Notes under the pieces: generated by a model
Told to the model about the DNA's origin: nothing
The model's input: only the letters and a program-made list of their open reading frames with translations
Databases searched by the model: none
Shown here: positions 1 through 13,218 of the stretch, piece after piece
Layout: every line of letters begins with the position of its first letter
Position numbering within the stretch: the first letter of the stretch is position 1
Program-made: the position numbers and the translations under genes
NCBI GenBank assembly: GCA_028673005.1
Contig: CM054115.1
Location: 5,625,501 to 5,689,500, forward strand
Direction of reading: 5' to 3'
Length of the DNA: 64,000 bases
DNA from: Tanypteryx hageni
Taxonomy: Eukaryota; Arthropoda; Insecta; Odonata; Petaluridae

Positions 1-1860
1 TCATTCGACATTTTTAGGGGCTATAATAACATCAACGCAGCCTGAGAGGAAGTATCAGTGAATTGTTTGAATGGAGTGTGGGGCAAACTTCTGCCAGAAT
101 TTGTTTCCTTCGCAGGATTCCAACCAGTGGAGAACGTCATAATAAATTACAAAACTAACTTTTGTTTGTTTTCTCGACTTTGACTTATACTCAAAGATAT
201 ATGGTAATTGGACAATTTCTATGAGTCTGATGCAGAAGGTGAGGGATTTCCTGGTTTTTAAACTGAAATGTAGAAAAATACCATTCTTGAATGTTTTTCA
301 AATTTCCTTGGACCATTTTTGTAATTTTCTGTAGATAGTATGTTGTTTTCTTTTGAAAAGTTATTTCATGTATTAAAACAAAAATGTTTAATTCGTACTA
401 ATTTGTTGTTTAAAATTATCATTTTACAAATCTTCTAAATAACGTCTGCACAATTGAAAAGCTGATTCAAAATGGCATTCACCTACATCGAAAAATATGC
501 TGGAGTTTATGGTTCACATATTGGTGGTGGGAGTAAGAAACCAAGAAAAGTTATATCACTAGAGCAAAACTAGATTTACTTAAGCATTATGAAAACAATG
601 AACAAACACATGATATCGTTCATCATACAAGTCTTAATGAATCAACGCTACGAACCATAGGCATTATCATTTCTTTTCTGTAAAAATGAGTTACATGTAT
701 GAAATATACATAGACAAATGCAAACCATTAACCAAATATAGTCATAATAAAGGAATAAAATTAAAAATGTCAATCAGGTTGGGATGCATCTCTCTTAATT
801 ACATTTTTTATTATGAGAACTATCTAATTATTATTTATTTCAGTATGGGTAATAGGATAATTAAACATGGATGATAAAACACTTTGTGTTGAACATGATA
901 TTGATGTTTGATGCCAGAACCCTTACAACAGGTATTAATCAATCTCCTGCTGTGAAAAAGCAAATAGTAAGAATAAAGGTGTCTTGTCTTGTTTAGTACA
1001 ATTTTGATATAGCGCAATTGGCATCTCGGTTTTCACGGTCCCAACATTTTTAGCCTACTTTCCAGAATGGAAATGGGCTTATAGTTTTGTTGTCTGTCTG
1101 TCCGTCCCCCTTATTAACTTTTGAACCAGTAGACCGATTTTCATGAAACTTGGTGGAAATCTCCTGCATACAAGTAGGAACCTCACTACTAAGGATCAGG
1201 AATAGCTACATCCAGGGTTGGACTGGGAAGCAATTTTGCACTGGGAAATCGAGATCAGCAGACTCATTCTCTCCCATTTCCTCTCCTCCCCCATTTTCCC
1301 CGGATTTTTGCGTTGTATTGGCTATAACATTTTTGTAATAAATAAATTTATAAAAGGAAACGAAACTATATGTTTATTCAATCAAGTATAACTTACAGGT
1401 AGATAACATGAAATAATGAATTTCACATTATGTAAACATTTATTCGTAACAAAATTTAATTATTTTTATAATATAAAAAGAAGTAAATATTTCTTACAAT
1501 ACATTTGAAAGAAAGAAATAAAAATTTACAGTTGAAATTTTCCAATATTTAAGTAACTTTTAAGTTGCACAATGTTAAGTGAAAATAGAAGTAATAAGTA
1601 TTATATTAAATTTATAATTTGTCATATTCCTTACTATTTTCGCATAATTTTTTTATTATTAAATCATTTTCTACTTGGACCAGTATATCTCTGTTAGCTG
1701 ACGTGGTGTTAAAAGAATTAACATTTTGATCGAGCTTATTTCGTAATTTATTTTTAATATTACTAAAATTGTTGGAACTTCTTTCACAATAAACTTGCAT
1801 AACTGATAATTAAGTATAATTATGTATGCTTTATAAATATTGTTATAAGCAGAACTGTGT
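1..1860. other. AT-rich non-coding DNA, no gene recognised
   Basis: No reading frame here looks like a known protein. The stretch is AT-rich. Positions about 1065-1160 contain a CT-rich run with TGTCTGTCTGTCCGTCC followed by a segment resembling many dispersed insect repeats. It probably lies upstream of, or inside, an early intron of RpL11. I looked for the missing first coding exon of RpL11 here and did not find it. Confidence 0.5.
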
Positions 1861-1871
1861 AAGTTATACTA

Positions 1872-1910
1872 CAGTAAACTCTCAATAATCCGGCACTCTC
1901 ATTATTACGG
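1872..1910. repeat. Possible pogo/Tigger-type terminal repeat
   Basis: The segment begins TACAGTAAACTCTC and continues into an AATCCGGCA motif. A similar end in the opposite orientation occurs at about 61790-61816, where CCGGATTTGTGAGAGTGCACTGTA can be read. TA next to CAGT ends is typical of Tigger/pogo elements. No partner end was identified nearby, so this is only a candidate terminus. Confidence 0.3.
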
Positions 1911-2044
1911 CACTTTTTTGTAACAACATCACGAAGTTCCGCAAGATGGAAATATTGTCGCATTGAATGAGAACTTAGGGCATTGATCCAAGTTTGAAGT
2001 ACACAGGCCATGTAAATTTCTTTTACGTAATGGAAAATCACCGA

Positions 2045-2480
2045 GTTAGAGAAAGTGCAGCGAAAAGCTGCTAGATTCGTCAAAAATTGTTATGATAGAA
2101 ATATAAGCGTTACAGGCTTGATACAGGACTTAGGATGGGAATCACTAGCTGAGCGTCGATCACGTGCTAGGTTAAAACTTCTTGAAAGATTTAGAACGAG
2201 TACTTTCTCCAGCGACGTCAAAGAAATAATAAGAACTCCCACCTATATCAGTAGAATGGATCATCCTCGTAAAATAAGAGAGATAGCCTGTAGGACAGAG
2301 AGATACAAAGGCTCATTTTTCCCTAGAACGATAGCTGAGCAGAATAAAACATGCGATCAAAAGTAACCTCGCGTAGGGGCGTAAACCAAGGCCTAATTTT
2401 GGAGTTTTCCCCTTGGTGTTAATACACCCCCAGGCCACACACCCTTGCGGTGGCTTGCAGGGTAAACTGTAGATGTAGAT
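2045..2480 (+). pseudogene. 5'-truncated LINE, C-terminal end of reverse-transcriptase ORF plus 3' tail
   Basis: From about 2052 the + strand encodes ~100 residues starting VQRKAARFVKN and including a DLGWESLAERR motif. These are characteristic of the conserved region after the reverse transcriptase of CR1/Jockey-like non-LTR retrotransposons. The frame stops near 2366. A short 3' UTR follows, ending in a GTAGATGTAGATGA microsatellite-like tail near 2467-2480, as expected of a LINE 3' end. Everything upstream, including the catalytic YADD box, is missing, so the copy is dead on arrival. The last ~45 bases recur at 56550-56596. The exact clade is not certain. Confidence 0.7.
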
Positions 2481-2741
2481 GAAAAATTAAACTAATAGTT
2501 GACCGTTTGTATTTATATTTAACTAATCATTGAAAACCACAGCGTAGAGGACTATAGTCAGGAGCATGAACAAAGGCGGGTGTCAACTGGATGCGCAGAA
2601 GGTCAGGAATGTCACGTGGTTTCTCCCACTCCTTCACGTGGCCAATCAGCATCAGTCAGTTGCAGCGGCTCGTACATTTGCGGCATGATTTTCGTGTTTT
2701 ACGATTGAGATTTAAATAGTACCATGTTGTGATGTTCTAAA

Positions 2742-2876
2742 ATGGAGGGCGAAGGAAGTAAACTCAAGGTTTTGCACAAACAAGCCAGAGAAATCATATA
2801 TAAAGTATCAGTACTCATGGAGAGTGGAATTAGACTTATTACGATAAGGAGCATCCACAATAGGTGTAGTGTTTGA
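2742..2876 (+). pseudogene. Possible N-terminal fragment of a DDE transposase (44 aa)
   Basis: An ATG at 2742 opens a 44-residue frame beginning MEGEGSKLKVLHKQAREIIY and ending at the TGA at 2874-2876. The HKQAREIIYKV pattern resembles the start of Tc1-like DDE_3 transposases that are common in insects, which I recognise only from memory of the family. Only this stub is present. The catalytic domain is missing downstream, so it is either a fragment or a non-autonomous element that kept the first exon. A short unrelated ORF cannot be excluded. Confidence 0.35.
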
Positions 2877-2879
2877 TTG

Positions 2880-5830
2880 GTATTATCCGCCCTGTATTTT
2901 TATTTTTTATATTTTATTTCTTGTTTGTATTTCCTGTGATGTGTGTTTTGTGTTACGACGACATCCATGACGTTTGTGATAAGTTGTTATTTGCAATTTG
3001 TGTTTAGAAGTTTAAGTAAACATTCTGTTAAATGATGACAATGCAGTGATATTGTAAACAAACGCAGGTAACTGCATTTATTTCGATGGAAATAGTAATG
3101 TAAATTAAAGATAGATTTCTTTTGCCGAGAAGGTTGAATTATGTGTCGGTTTTTGTGAAAATTTGGAACCGTGAACTTTAAATAATAGGGGCTGACCAAT
3201 ATTTACGTTAACTTTGTTAATTATTTCTAGTTCACGAAGAATGATAGCTGTCTCCAATAACCTCTTTCAAATGAAAACCACAGAGCCTGGTTGTATTTGA
3301 CAATGCACTATCAAAACTGCTTCTGTTCCTTCACAATACAAATGAGTTAATGGGGATGCCTATTTCCTCGTAGAATTAACGTTAATTCTATGACCGTGAG
3401 TTAAGCTACCACAAGGAGTTAGCCAAGTCCGTTTGAAGGAAGATCAAGAGAGACAAAACACAGACGAACTTAAAAGCATACAAAATATTTGAATGAACGA
3501 ATGTAATGTTATTCAAAAACTGCTATGAAAGAGTAACAACACATATCTTACATTATTATAGCGTTATCTCTCCATAAATCTTCAGTCGCCGCATTTGCTA
3601 TTTCTATAGAAGCCTCCCAGAGATGATTTTATAATAATTTAATTCTGCAATGGTTCGAAAATTCAGATAAGTACATAATAAATGATGAACCTGGGAATGA
3701 AACCTATGATATAACACTTAAATACATACGTGTCTGTATACAGCGTGTAATTCCTTCACACATTTAACACATGCACTGGATTTAAATGTTCATGGTCATT
3801 TTTGTTATTTATAAATAATTTACGTAGAATTTGAGGGTGCACCCACAAAAAGCTATCACATACACACACACACACACACACATCATCGAGAAAATTGTCA
3901 AAACATGTATTTCTGTTTTATCTCAGTCGAATTTTTTCATGAATACAATACTTTCCCCTATACTATGTGTATGGAGAAAGTAAAAATGCAGTTACTTTTA
4001 CAACAAAAGTGATGCAAGTTCTCCCTTTGAACTCCTGCCTGTTTGTAGTTTTGTGCAAGGAAATGCAGGCAGGCCACATCACTTCTCTTGCATTCTGAGT
4101 TACAGTGGCTATCAAGGGGTAAAGTTCTTCAACGCGTAGTTGAGTTGAATGATGAGATACACATGTTTTTGCATGATTCTGGTCCTCTCCTCTATGGACA
4201 CTTTTTGGACTAGAAGTGGCTAGCTATTCTGTCGTATCTTTCAGATATATTTGACAAACTCAGTGGGCTAAACATCTCCCTTCAATATCTGAATTCAACT
4301 GTTTCTCTGTTTTATGACAGTTTTAGGGCTCATTAAAAACTCTTAATTTGGAAAAGCTTTTGTGAAAGTGACAGCATAGAAATGTCAACATGGGTACCTA
4401 CAAGAAAATGTCTAATTTGAATAAATTAAACCTTAGTATTGACCCATTTCATTAATCTTGAGAGTAATTTTCAGAGTTGCTTTGCAGATGTAACCCAGCA
4501 TGGCTATTTAATGCCCATTTGCAATTACCAGCATTGAAAAGATACAGCATCTTTCTATAAAAACCCAGGAATCCCTGTTGGCACTATCATGTGATGCAGC
4601 ACTCAAACTAAAGTTTTGAAACTGTCTCTGCATGAGTCTTGACTGTACATCAGAAACGAACATGTTGAGCTTTAACAGCTGGGCATCAAAGTATTACTGC
4701 TGTTTCACACAGAATACCTGTGTGAAACAACTTTCTCTACAATGGCAGCAATTAAATCCAAGTTTCATAATAGTCTTAAAATTGAAATTGATGTATGAGT
4801 TGCTATTCAAATGATCCGGCCTAGGATGGGAAAACTTATCTCAAATGTGCAGGCTCATCCCTCCACTGAGTTAGTACTGTTGCAATTTTCATACAATTCC
4901 GAGTTTAGTTTATTTCTTAATGTTTTCAATTATTTGTGGATGGTGCATGGAATATTTTTTGTTAAAATTGTTGCACCAGGCAAAAAGTTAGGGAATCATT
5001 GCTCCAATACAATCTACTTCCAGCAGATTGGTCCTCCATGCCATTATGCATTGAGTATGCATGTTCCTGAATGACATCGTCTTGGTGAGAAGTATATCAG
5101 CAAAGGTGGACCAATTACTTATCCACCTTCTTCACTTCACCTTTTGCCATTATAGTACTTTTCATGGGGACAGTTAAAAGTATTCTCATTGAAACTCAAA
5201 GACTAGGATTACAAGTGCAATTCATGAGGCCACCAAACAGCAATTGGAGAATATTTTCTACTAGTTGGAAAATCTGGTTGAATGGTATATTGTGAAAGAT
5301 TAGGATTATGTTGAACTCTAGAAATATCTGCAGTGATAAAAATTCATTAAATTCATTTTTATATGACATTTACAGGTTTTCTATTATATGTACGTGCAAA
5401 GTTATTCAAGGTTTAATGTGCACATGAACTTTATAAGCATCCTGTATTTTTCAGTGCCTTATTGCATAATATTGCTCTGATCTCCTCTTTAATAATGATA
5501 AGCCTACTAAGGGGTACTTGATTGATGGACTTGTAAAAGAAAAATCATTTAATGATGAAACTGATCACTACTGGAGTCGTTGAATAAATAAAACCACGAA
5601 GGGCAAGGTATATTTATAATCTCAAGTGGATGCCTGCCCAACAAGAACACATGCCACCTTGCGAAAATACCAAGAGTTATGTGTTAATATACATAAATTA
5701 TATTAACACCACTAAAAGAAACAAATACCAGTAAATATTTAGTTCTGAAACAATTTTAAAGGTTCATATTTTTTCCTCTAATTTTAGGTAACTTTAATTT
5801 TACAAATTGTCTATTTTATTCTCTTTTTAG
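2880..5830. other. Non-coding DNA before the first visible RpL11 exon
   Basis: This is AT-rich sequence that, judging by the acceptor at 5829-5830, is largely intron of RpL11. Two small features stand out: a perfect 20-base palindrome at 3371-3390 (TAGAATTAACGTTAATTCTA), and a dispersed repeat at 3829-3995 listed separately. The small frames at 4632-5074 resemble nothing known to me. The expected N-terminal RpL11 coding exon was not seen. Confidence 0.5.
3829..3995 (+). repeat. Dispersed repeat with CA microsatellite, copy 1
   Basis: A GCACCCACAAA start is followed by a (CA)n run around 3862-3882, then ATCATCGAGAAAA, then CTATACTATG and GGAGAAAGTAA. The same blocks in the same order and orientation occur at 15294-15460. 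The copies are diverged. It is probably part of the untranslated end of a retroelement; the family was not identified. Confidence 0.6.
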
Positions 5831-6028
<198 letters not shown>

Positions 6029-6774
6029 TAAAATGTATCTTGGATGCCCTCTTAGCATATGGTGCAGTTGCTTTAAACAAAAAAGGAATTGCACAGTATA
6101 CCGAGTATGCTGCATGTGTGGCAGTACTTAAGTGATCTGTGCTATAATAAATTTCTTTGTGTGCATATGGTTCTTCATCGATGTTCTCCCACTGCATTGG
6201 GAGGAACATTCGTATTGTTGCAAAGAAACAATTCAATATTAGGGTTATATTTTCCAGAAAGTAGTTCGTGTTTGAGACCAGTGATGCACAAAGTTCGGCC
6301 CACCATCGATGGCCTTGCATCCTGCAGAGGACTTTGCAACATAAGTTTAATATTAAACATTCTTTTTACATAAATTTTAGTTAGGTTATCCATAAAGTGA
6401 CACTTATAGAAGAGAACAAAAATGCAGTAACATGGAAATGAAATTAACAAAAATGAGGTAGAATTGTTACTTCTTATTAACCGCTTCCCTGACGATTTTT
6501 TTACAATATAGGATCTAAAAAAAGTCATATTTTTTATTGCAATTTCGAAAAATTCGTAATGATACAATTAAAGAAATGCATTCATTTTTTAACAGTAAAT
6601 TTTAATAAAAATGTTATCGAACTTTAAAATTTTTATATTATTGATAGATACGAGGTACTTGAACTCGGTTCATATTTAAAAGTTACATTTCTTTGGTGCA
6701 AACTACAAAATTAAGAAAAACTTACGTATAAAACGTACTTATATACAATATAAAACATTTCTATGCAATAAAAA

Positions 6775-6778
<4 letters not shown>

Positions 6779-6828
<50 letters not shown>
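6779..6828. repeat. (AT)n microsatellite
   Basis: An uninterrupted AT dinucleotide run of about 50 bases lies inside the non-autonomous element at 6481-7791. Confidence 0.97.
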
Positions 6829-6830
<2 letters not shown>

Positions 6831-7716
6831 TGTAAATTATATATACACTTACGTGATAAACATGAAACAATAAAATAATATACAATAAAAAATAACTAAT
6901 AATAGGTAAAAAAGTGCTAAATATTAAACATAACTAATTCACATATGCAACAAATAAACTGTATACAAAATATAAACATTCATATATTTGAACTTGAACT
7001 TCTAAAACACCGCACCACGCATAACGGAACATTACGCGTCGCACAGTAGAAACGGCTCTTTCCTTATCCGCTTTCCCTGTGCGTCTCGCTTTCATCTACA
7101 CAATGCACACTGCTTCGTGGGGTTCTTCTTCTTTTCAGTAGTAGTAACAAGGTAACAGAATATAACAACAAAAACAAGAGAAAAATAAAAATGCTACGGA
7201 GCAGAAACGGAAGGAAAACTGCTACACGTAATCACTCGAAAGCTGTACGAATAACTGACCCGAAAATGTCTTCGACAGGCCGATCCTAAAGGGTGCATAC
7301 TTATCTCGAGGGGCATCACCAAGGAGGGGAGGCAAAGGACCTTCCAGGAACTGAGGAACGAAAGAATGGGTGGGCAAAACCCTCTCAGCAATGGAACCCT
7401 AGCAATGGAAAGAAAGGGTGGGTGGGGAAAACCTTCTCAGAGCGAATTACCTAGCAATGGAAAGTGTCCTTGGTAGGGTAAAGAACATCTGGAGTAGCAA
7501 TTGAATCAACTGGGTTGTAAAGAGAAATTTTGGCATCAGCGGTGCAAATGACCGTGTGAGTTCAGTACTCCGATATTTCGAAGAACCCGCTTCGAGAAAC
7601 CCTCCGAGAAATCTAATCTGTCTCTCTGAGTGACCTCTAACGGTCGGAACGTAAACTACTACGAAGGATCGAAAAAACTCGGTTGCGTTTCTAAAGGAAC
7701 GGAAAAAATACAGCGG

Positions 7717-7774
7717 CCCGAGTATACTCGGGCTTGTCAGAATTTGACCCTCGCCTCGATCCGAGTATACTCGG
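7717..7774. repeat. Paired subterminal palindromes of the TTAA element
   Basis: CCCGAGTATACTCGGG at 7717-7732 is a perfect 16-base palindrome. CCGAGTATACTCGG recurs at 7761-7774, just inside the right terminal repeat. The element at 28189 has comparable CGAGTTATCTCG motifs near its left end. Such repeated subterminal palindromes are plausible transposase-binding sites; that role is inferred. Confidence 0.7.
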
Positions 7775-7795
7775 GGTAATCAGGGAAGCGGTTAA

Positions 7796-10323
7796 AGTGA
7801 TGACAGGAAAGTTGCCGCAGTTGTTATGAGGGCATTCTGAAAAGTGGCTCACAATTACGGGTATAGCTAGTAGTGGATTTGGAAATTTCCTGCCCCTAGG
7901 CCAAATTATTTTTCACCCTGTTTTTGCGCTTTTGTTAAAAAAGAATTGCCATCGCTTGTGAGTATGGTTTGTCTGTATATCCATCTGTGGATCATAATAG
8001 TTTAATTGATCAAAAATATTCATAATATTGATTTTTTTATTGCCATTGTTTTATATCCTCATTTTAGCTTGTTTTCTCCACGTGTGACTGTTTACACAAG
8101 GGATTATTGGCTTAGATTTTGTGATAACCAACCGAATGGAAAGGTGACTTCGAATTTAAGATGACCATAATAAAAATTTAAGTCTATTCAGGGAAAAACT
8201 TGGTGATCCTGATTTACCATCACAGGACGATAAAGGCCAAAACAAATCAGACACTATTAGTCAGAATACATATTAAATATACATTTACAATGAAACAATA
8301 ATTTGTCCATATAAAAAATGCAAATATAATGAAAAACCAACATTACTTAGAAATCCTCACAAAATTATACATAATATGTCTTCAGCAATGTCGTGGAATA
8401 TTGGGAACGGTTTAATAACATTTACAAAACCAATCCAGCACTTGACACTAAGGAAAATGAATTTATTACATTCATTTAAAGCAGGTACTATAATCATGCA
8501 ACAAATTTTAACTTTAACTATGCTTCAATTGGAATAATAATGAGAAACGAAGACTTACTGCTCTTGATTTGCAGGGACGGGTTTGTTATGCCAGGGAACT
8601 ATAGAACTACATGACCTAAGTCATTTCCACACCATCCAACGAGGTAAACATGACATGACATCGGATCTTGTTCTCGAGGTTTTACTTATGCTTAAAGTTC
8701 CAACTGTTTGAGCACTTCTAAAAATTTTTTCTGATTTGTCGCAAATAGTAATAATAGTGGTTCTGGCAAGTCCCATTGCCTGACCTATGTCTGTGGGCTT
8801 TTCATCGGCATCAAAACGGCATAAAACTTATTGGTTATTTGATGATCGCTTTGGGCCCATGCTAAGGGTTGATCAAAGCAAAAAGCTATAAAAAAATTGG
8901 GAACACATTGATCAAAACAAACACTTCCTCACAGGAAAAATGCTAACGCCTACTAAGGAGTAAGGGTGCATGACATAAATATCGTCGGTTCTTCCCCAGC
9001 ACCTTTGTATCATATGTTGTCGTAAGGAGGAATTTGAGGGGAGAGCTTCCAACTCCCTCCTCTGTCTACTACCCGTTGCTAGGTCTCCCATTTTAAGTTG
9101 CCAAGGGTGATTTGAGTTGAGGATTTTCCCCACAACTCCTCTGTTGTACATTGTGCACCTTTGGACAATAAAATTGGTCCAGTAGTGCCCCGTGAATTCT
9201 GGCTTCTCAGCAAACTCCTGAGAAAATGTGAAACCTGGCAATAGTGTACATGGGTGTGGGAGAGGATGGGAAAGTGACCATCAACCCCAAGCCTTTCCCT
9301 TCTTTGTCTAATATGTAACTTTCCCTTTTTCGTGAAAACAGATGGTGAAACTATGGTAGGAATGCAAGACCTTCCATGTTTGTGCAGCAGCAGTTCATTT
9401 TTTCTCAAGTTCGTTGGTTCAGATTCCAAATGCGTTAATTTCTCCCTCACACTCGGTGGATAAAAGGGGGGTCGCACTTGGCCCGTGACAGGGGCTCCAT
9501 TAAATTTTTGTGTATATTATCTCAGAAATATTAAATGTCACAATTTAAAAGTAATGGTAACCTCTCTATGATTCCATAGAAAAATGATCGTGAAGAGGTG
9601 TCACAAAAGAAGGTAGCCGTTAGGGCCGGTTTCACTATATATTTAGATTGCAGGGCTCCCAAATGTTTAGCATCAGGCATGCACGTACCCAGAAATTTAC
9701 TTCAGGAGGGTGGGCCTGAGACCAAAAACGAATTTCCAGGAATTGATTCAAGTCCTATTCAAATAATATAAACTTTTATAACGTTTTTCGTTCTCATAAC
9801 TCAATGCAGCAAGTGGCAACATAGCAAGTTTGTAGCATGGTTATCGCAGATTCCATAAATATCTGTACACCATGGGGGAAGACCTGGACCCCTTGGACCC
9901 CCTCCTCCCGGGTATGTCCTTGGCACCAGGGGCTCCTGGAGGCATAGAATAAGCGTCAGGGTGTTCCATGTGCTGTTTAAATGTTTTTACTTGATTGTAA
10001 GATGATCTCCAATTTTTCTGCAATTTTTGGAAAAAACCTTGTCTTCCTTTCGGGTTAATACGGTAATAATAACTTACAAACTAGTAAAGTGAATATTAAC
10101 ATTCCGAAGTGTTTTTAATTTTAATTTGTGTGGCCTTTATTATAGTGAGGACCTCGGCTATATAAAAGCCCTATAGCATGGCCCACAGATGTAAAATGTT
10201 TGTGCATCTCTGGTCTAGGTTGTCAATTTTAGTTAAACCTGTGAAATTTGTTTGTCATGTGAGTGAAAAATGGATTTCTTTCTATATTATTTGTTATGTA
10301 ACTAAGATTGATTATATATTTAG
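7796..10323. other. RpL11 intron sequence, no gene recognised
   Basis: This is the remainder of the 4343-bp intron between the first two visible RpL11 exons. Around 8130-8180 a CGAATTTAAGATGACC motif matches the repeat family seen at 36280 and 40010. About 8930-9480 is clearly more GC-rich than its surroundings and has two overlapping minus-strand frames of 109 and 132 residues, neither recognisable. The AG acceptor at 10322-10323 ends the intron. Confidence 0.6.
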
Positions 10324-10647
<324 letters not shown>

Positions 10648-10985
10648 TAAATTTTTGGATCCCAGAAAATATCTGGGTCGTAAGGAAAATTTTCATTAGA
10701 TATGATCATGAATCTCTTTAAAAAATATGTATGGCATATGTTGATTAACTTATTCAATACATTATAAATAGTCTGAAAAATCTATATATTAATAGCGTAA
10801 TAAAATGAGGCTTTTAAATCAAAGGTAACAGCCACCTTAACGTGTGATGCATCAAATTAAACGCCTTGACCTGCAGATTTGCAGAAAAATGATGAAATTG
10901 AAATCTGTCATACCATTGGCGAGATATTGTGATTTTTCTTGACCGGCTAAACTCGGCTCGACGTAGTTGTAATGGTTGATGTTAA

Positions 10986-11602
10986 CACTTCACTGTCGGG
11001 CATATGTTCATGCAGCCTCTTTGTAGCGAGCATTCTTTTATTTCCCAGGTACTCAATATTTTCAAGTCAAATTTGGATTAGGTACTGATTACGATCTATG
11101 TTATAACACAGTTCCATCAAATTTTAATTTATTTACAGTTATGGTTAGTACAAAAGTACAATTCGTATATTTTATTTTTGTTACATAATTTTATTAAAAA
11201 TGCAATCCTAATGCAGTCATAATTACACAGAAAAACGTTGTCTCTATCCTAGTAATTGGTCACAGTATGGTAATGCTCAAAAAGATACAATTGAGAGATT
11301 ACACATGTCGAACTAACGTTCGAAGCATTTCCTTGATCATATCTCCCAGTCCAGCTATAGTAGTTACACTGATTTGTCAAGTGGCAGTAGCCTACAACAC
11401 CTACAAGGATACCCAAATACATAGTACAATGTGTGCTGCCCTCAACAGGGTGGCTGTGAAACGTAGTGATGCGTTTCCTTATGTGTAGGCAAAATACATA
11501 CTAATACAAGCCCTGACTACAACGGTAGGGCGGTGAAACATAGTACTTTGTTTCAACGGTAGGGCGGTGAAACATAGTACTATGTTTCCCGATGATAAAG
11601 TG
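10986..11602. mobile_element. TTAA-flanked MITE, 617 bp
   Basis: TTAA at 10982-10985 and 11603-11606 flank imperfect inverted ends CACTTCACTGTCGGG and CCCGATGATAAAGTG (12 of 15 match). A block containing ACGGTAGGGCGGTGAAAC and AGTACT is duplicated in tandem at about 11520-11590. No transposase is present; the 73-residue frame inside is not recognisable. Assignment to the piggyBac superfamily rests on the TTAA duplication and the ends. Confidence 0.65.
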
Positions 11603-11760
11603 TTAAGATGAGGCTGTAGGAAATAACGTGGCCCTAGCGGACAATAGTAGAAGTCACTGAGTTTCTTGGTAATGTGTTTATTTCAAGCTTAAACAAGAAG
11701 GCTTACTACCAAGATTTGTGTCAAGATACAGCTGACTTTAATTTGTTATAAATGTTTACA

Positions 11761-12158
11761 AATTGAAATAATCGAGATGTAGTAAGTATGATAATGAATT
11801 GCTTATAACTGTTTTTAATGCACATGTCACATTAATATTTCTTTTTTATTTTGTTCCAAGTGTAAACAATATATTTCCTTTGTATTTTGTTTCCAAACTG
11901 ACATTTTTATTATAAGCATTTTCAAATTGAAATAATCGGGACATGGTAAGTATGGCAATGACTTATAACTGCTTTTAATGCACATGTCACATTAATATTT
12001 CTTTTTTATTTTGTTACAAGTCTAAACAATATCTCCTTTTTATTTTGTTTCCAAACTGTCATTTTTTCATTATAAGTATGACAATGAATTATAGCTGTTT
12101 TTAAACCACATGCCAACTTAATATTTCCTTTTTATTTTGTTCCAAATGTAAACAATAT
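11761..12158. repeat. Three imperfect tandem copies, period about 164 then 126 bp
   Basis: The blocks AATTGAAATAATCG, TAAGTATG (11783, 11947, 12073), CACATGTCACATTAATATTT and TTTTATTTTGTTCCAA repeat in the same order. The third copy is shorter and is cut by the 3' tail of the LINE that begins at about 12160, so the LINE inserted after the tandem array formed. Confidence 0.8.
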
Positions 12159-13216
12159 GTACAACAACAACAACACACCTTGACACTTTCCCTTGCGGGG
12201 TAAGCTATGCCATATGTCTGCCAATTGCCAACCCATCACCACATGCTTCCTCCACACACTTCTATCCTTGCACACTTCTTTTGCTTCACTTACACTCATA
12301 CACTGAGTCACACATTTCCTTTTATTCCTCGTACTTTTCACATCCCTTTTTCTCAGAGTCTCACTAGCCACATCCAACCAAGTCTTGTGCGATCTGCCTC
12401 TCCCTCTCTCGCCATTCACTCTTCCTTCATATATTTGCTTGGTGATTCTACTCTCCTCCATTCTTTCTATATGTCCGAACCACCTCAGCAGACCTCTCTC
12501 ATACAAATCTGTCACACTAGCTTTCATACCATATTTGTACATCACCCAATTATTCCTTACTTTGTCCCTCCTAGATTTTCCACAAACTCTTCTCATGTAT
12601 CCCATCCCAACCGCATTCAAACTACTTTTATGCTTCTCCTGACACACCCATGTTTCAGTGCCATACAGCAAGGTAGGCATTAAAACACTCTTGTATACAG
12701 ACATTTTCGCTTCTTTTGACAACCATTCATTCTTTGCAATCAACCACACACTCCCTGCCACTTTTCTACCAGCATTCACTTTCTTTTTGATTTCCCCATC
12801 TATTCTATCATTTTTACTAAACATTCTACCAAGGTATACAAATTCATCCACTACCTCAATCGTTCCACCATTTATGCTAAATTGGCAGTCGTTCGCGTCA
12901 TTCTCCCAATCGAACACAACTACCTTGGTTTTGGCCACATTTATCCTTAAGTCCATTCCCACTTTCGTATCTAACATTCTCTGCAATTCTCCTGGGTTCT
13001 CAGCCATTAACACAGCATCATCAGCATACAAAAGTACACAAACATTCTCTCCACCAACCTTAACACCCACCATATCCATACATGCCTGTCTCTCACATTT
13101 ATCCATGAACACATTAAATAACCAAGGGGACATAACACATCCTTGTCGTACACATTGCTCAACTCTAAACCAATCACTCATCATGCCATTCACCCTTACA
13201 CATGCCCTACTTCCAG
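12132..13216 (-). pseudogene. LINE reverse transcriptase, C-terminal half
   Basis: Reading down from 13216, the frame contains VRQGCVMSPWLFNVFMDKC, then the catalytic LLYADDAVLMAEN box (RT motif C), the thumb-like INVAKTKVV segment and a C-terminal region with LLRWFGHIERMEES. This part is open for ~353 residues and runs into the GTT-repeat tail. It is the 3' continuation of the half at 14513-15078. The pair is broken only by the mariner insertion, so the LINE was young when hit. It cannot make a full protein because the 5' part is missing. Confidence 0.85.
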
Positions 13217-13218
13217 TA

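Larger units (their letters stand above)
6481..7791. mobile_element. Non-autonomous TTAA-flanked piggyBac-like element, 1311 bp
   Basis: TTAA at 6477-6480 and again at 7792-7795 flank inverted ends CCGCTTCCCTGA (6481-) and TCAGGGAAGCGG (-7791). This is the structure left by piggyBac-superfamily insertion. The ends differ by one base from CCACTTCCCTGACG of the larger element at 28189-31473, so that family may have mobilised it. No transposase frame is present. The interior holds an AT microsatellite and two subterminal palindromes near the right end. Confidence 0.85.

Noticed and set aside
1..5830. First coding exon of RpL11
   Set aside because: No segment encoding the conserved N-terminal region (ending before VLEQLTG) was found, so it is probably upstream of the window. 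A very short exon cannot be excluded by eye.
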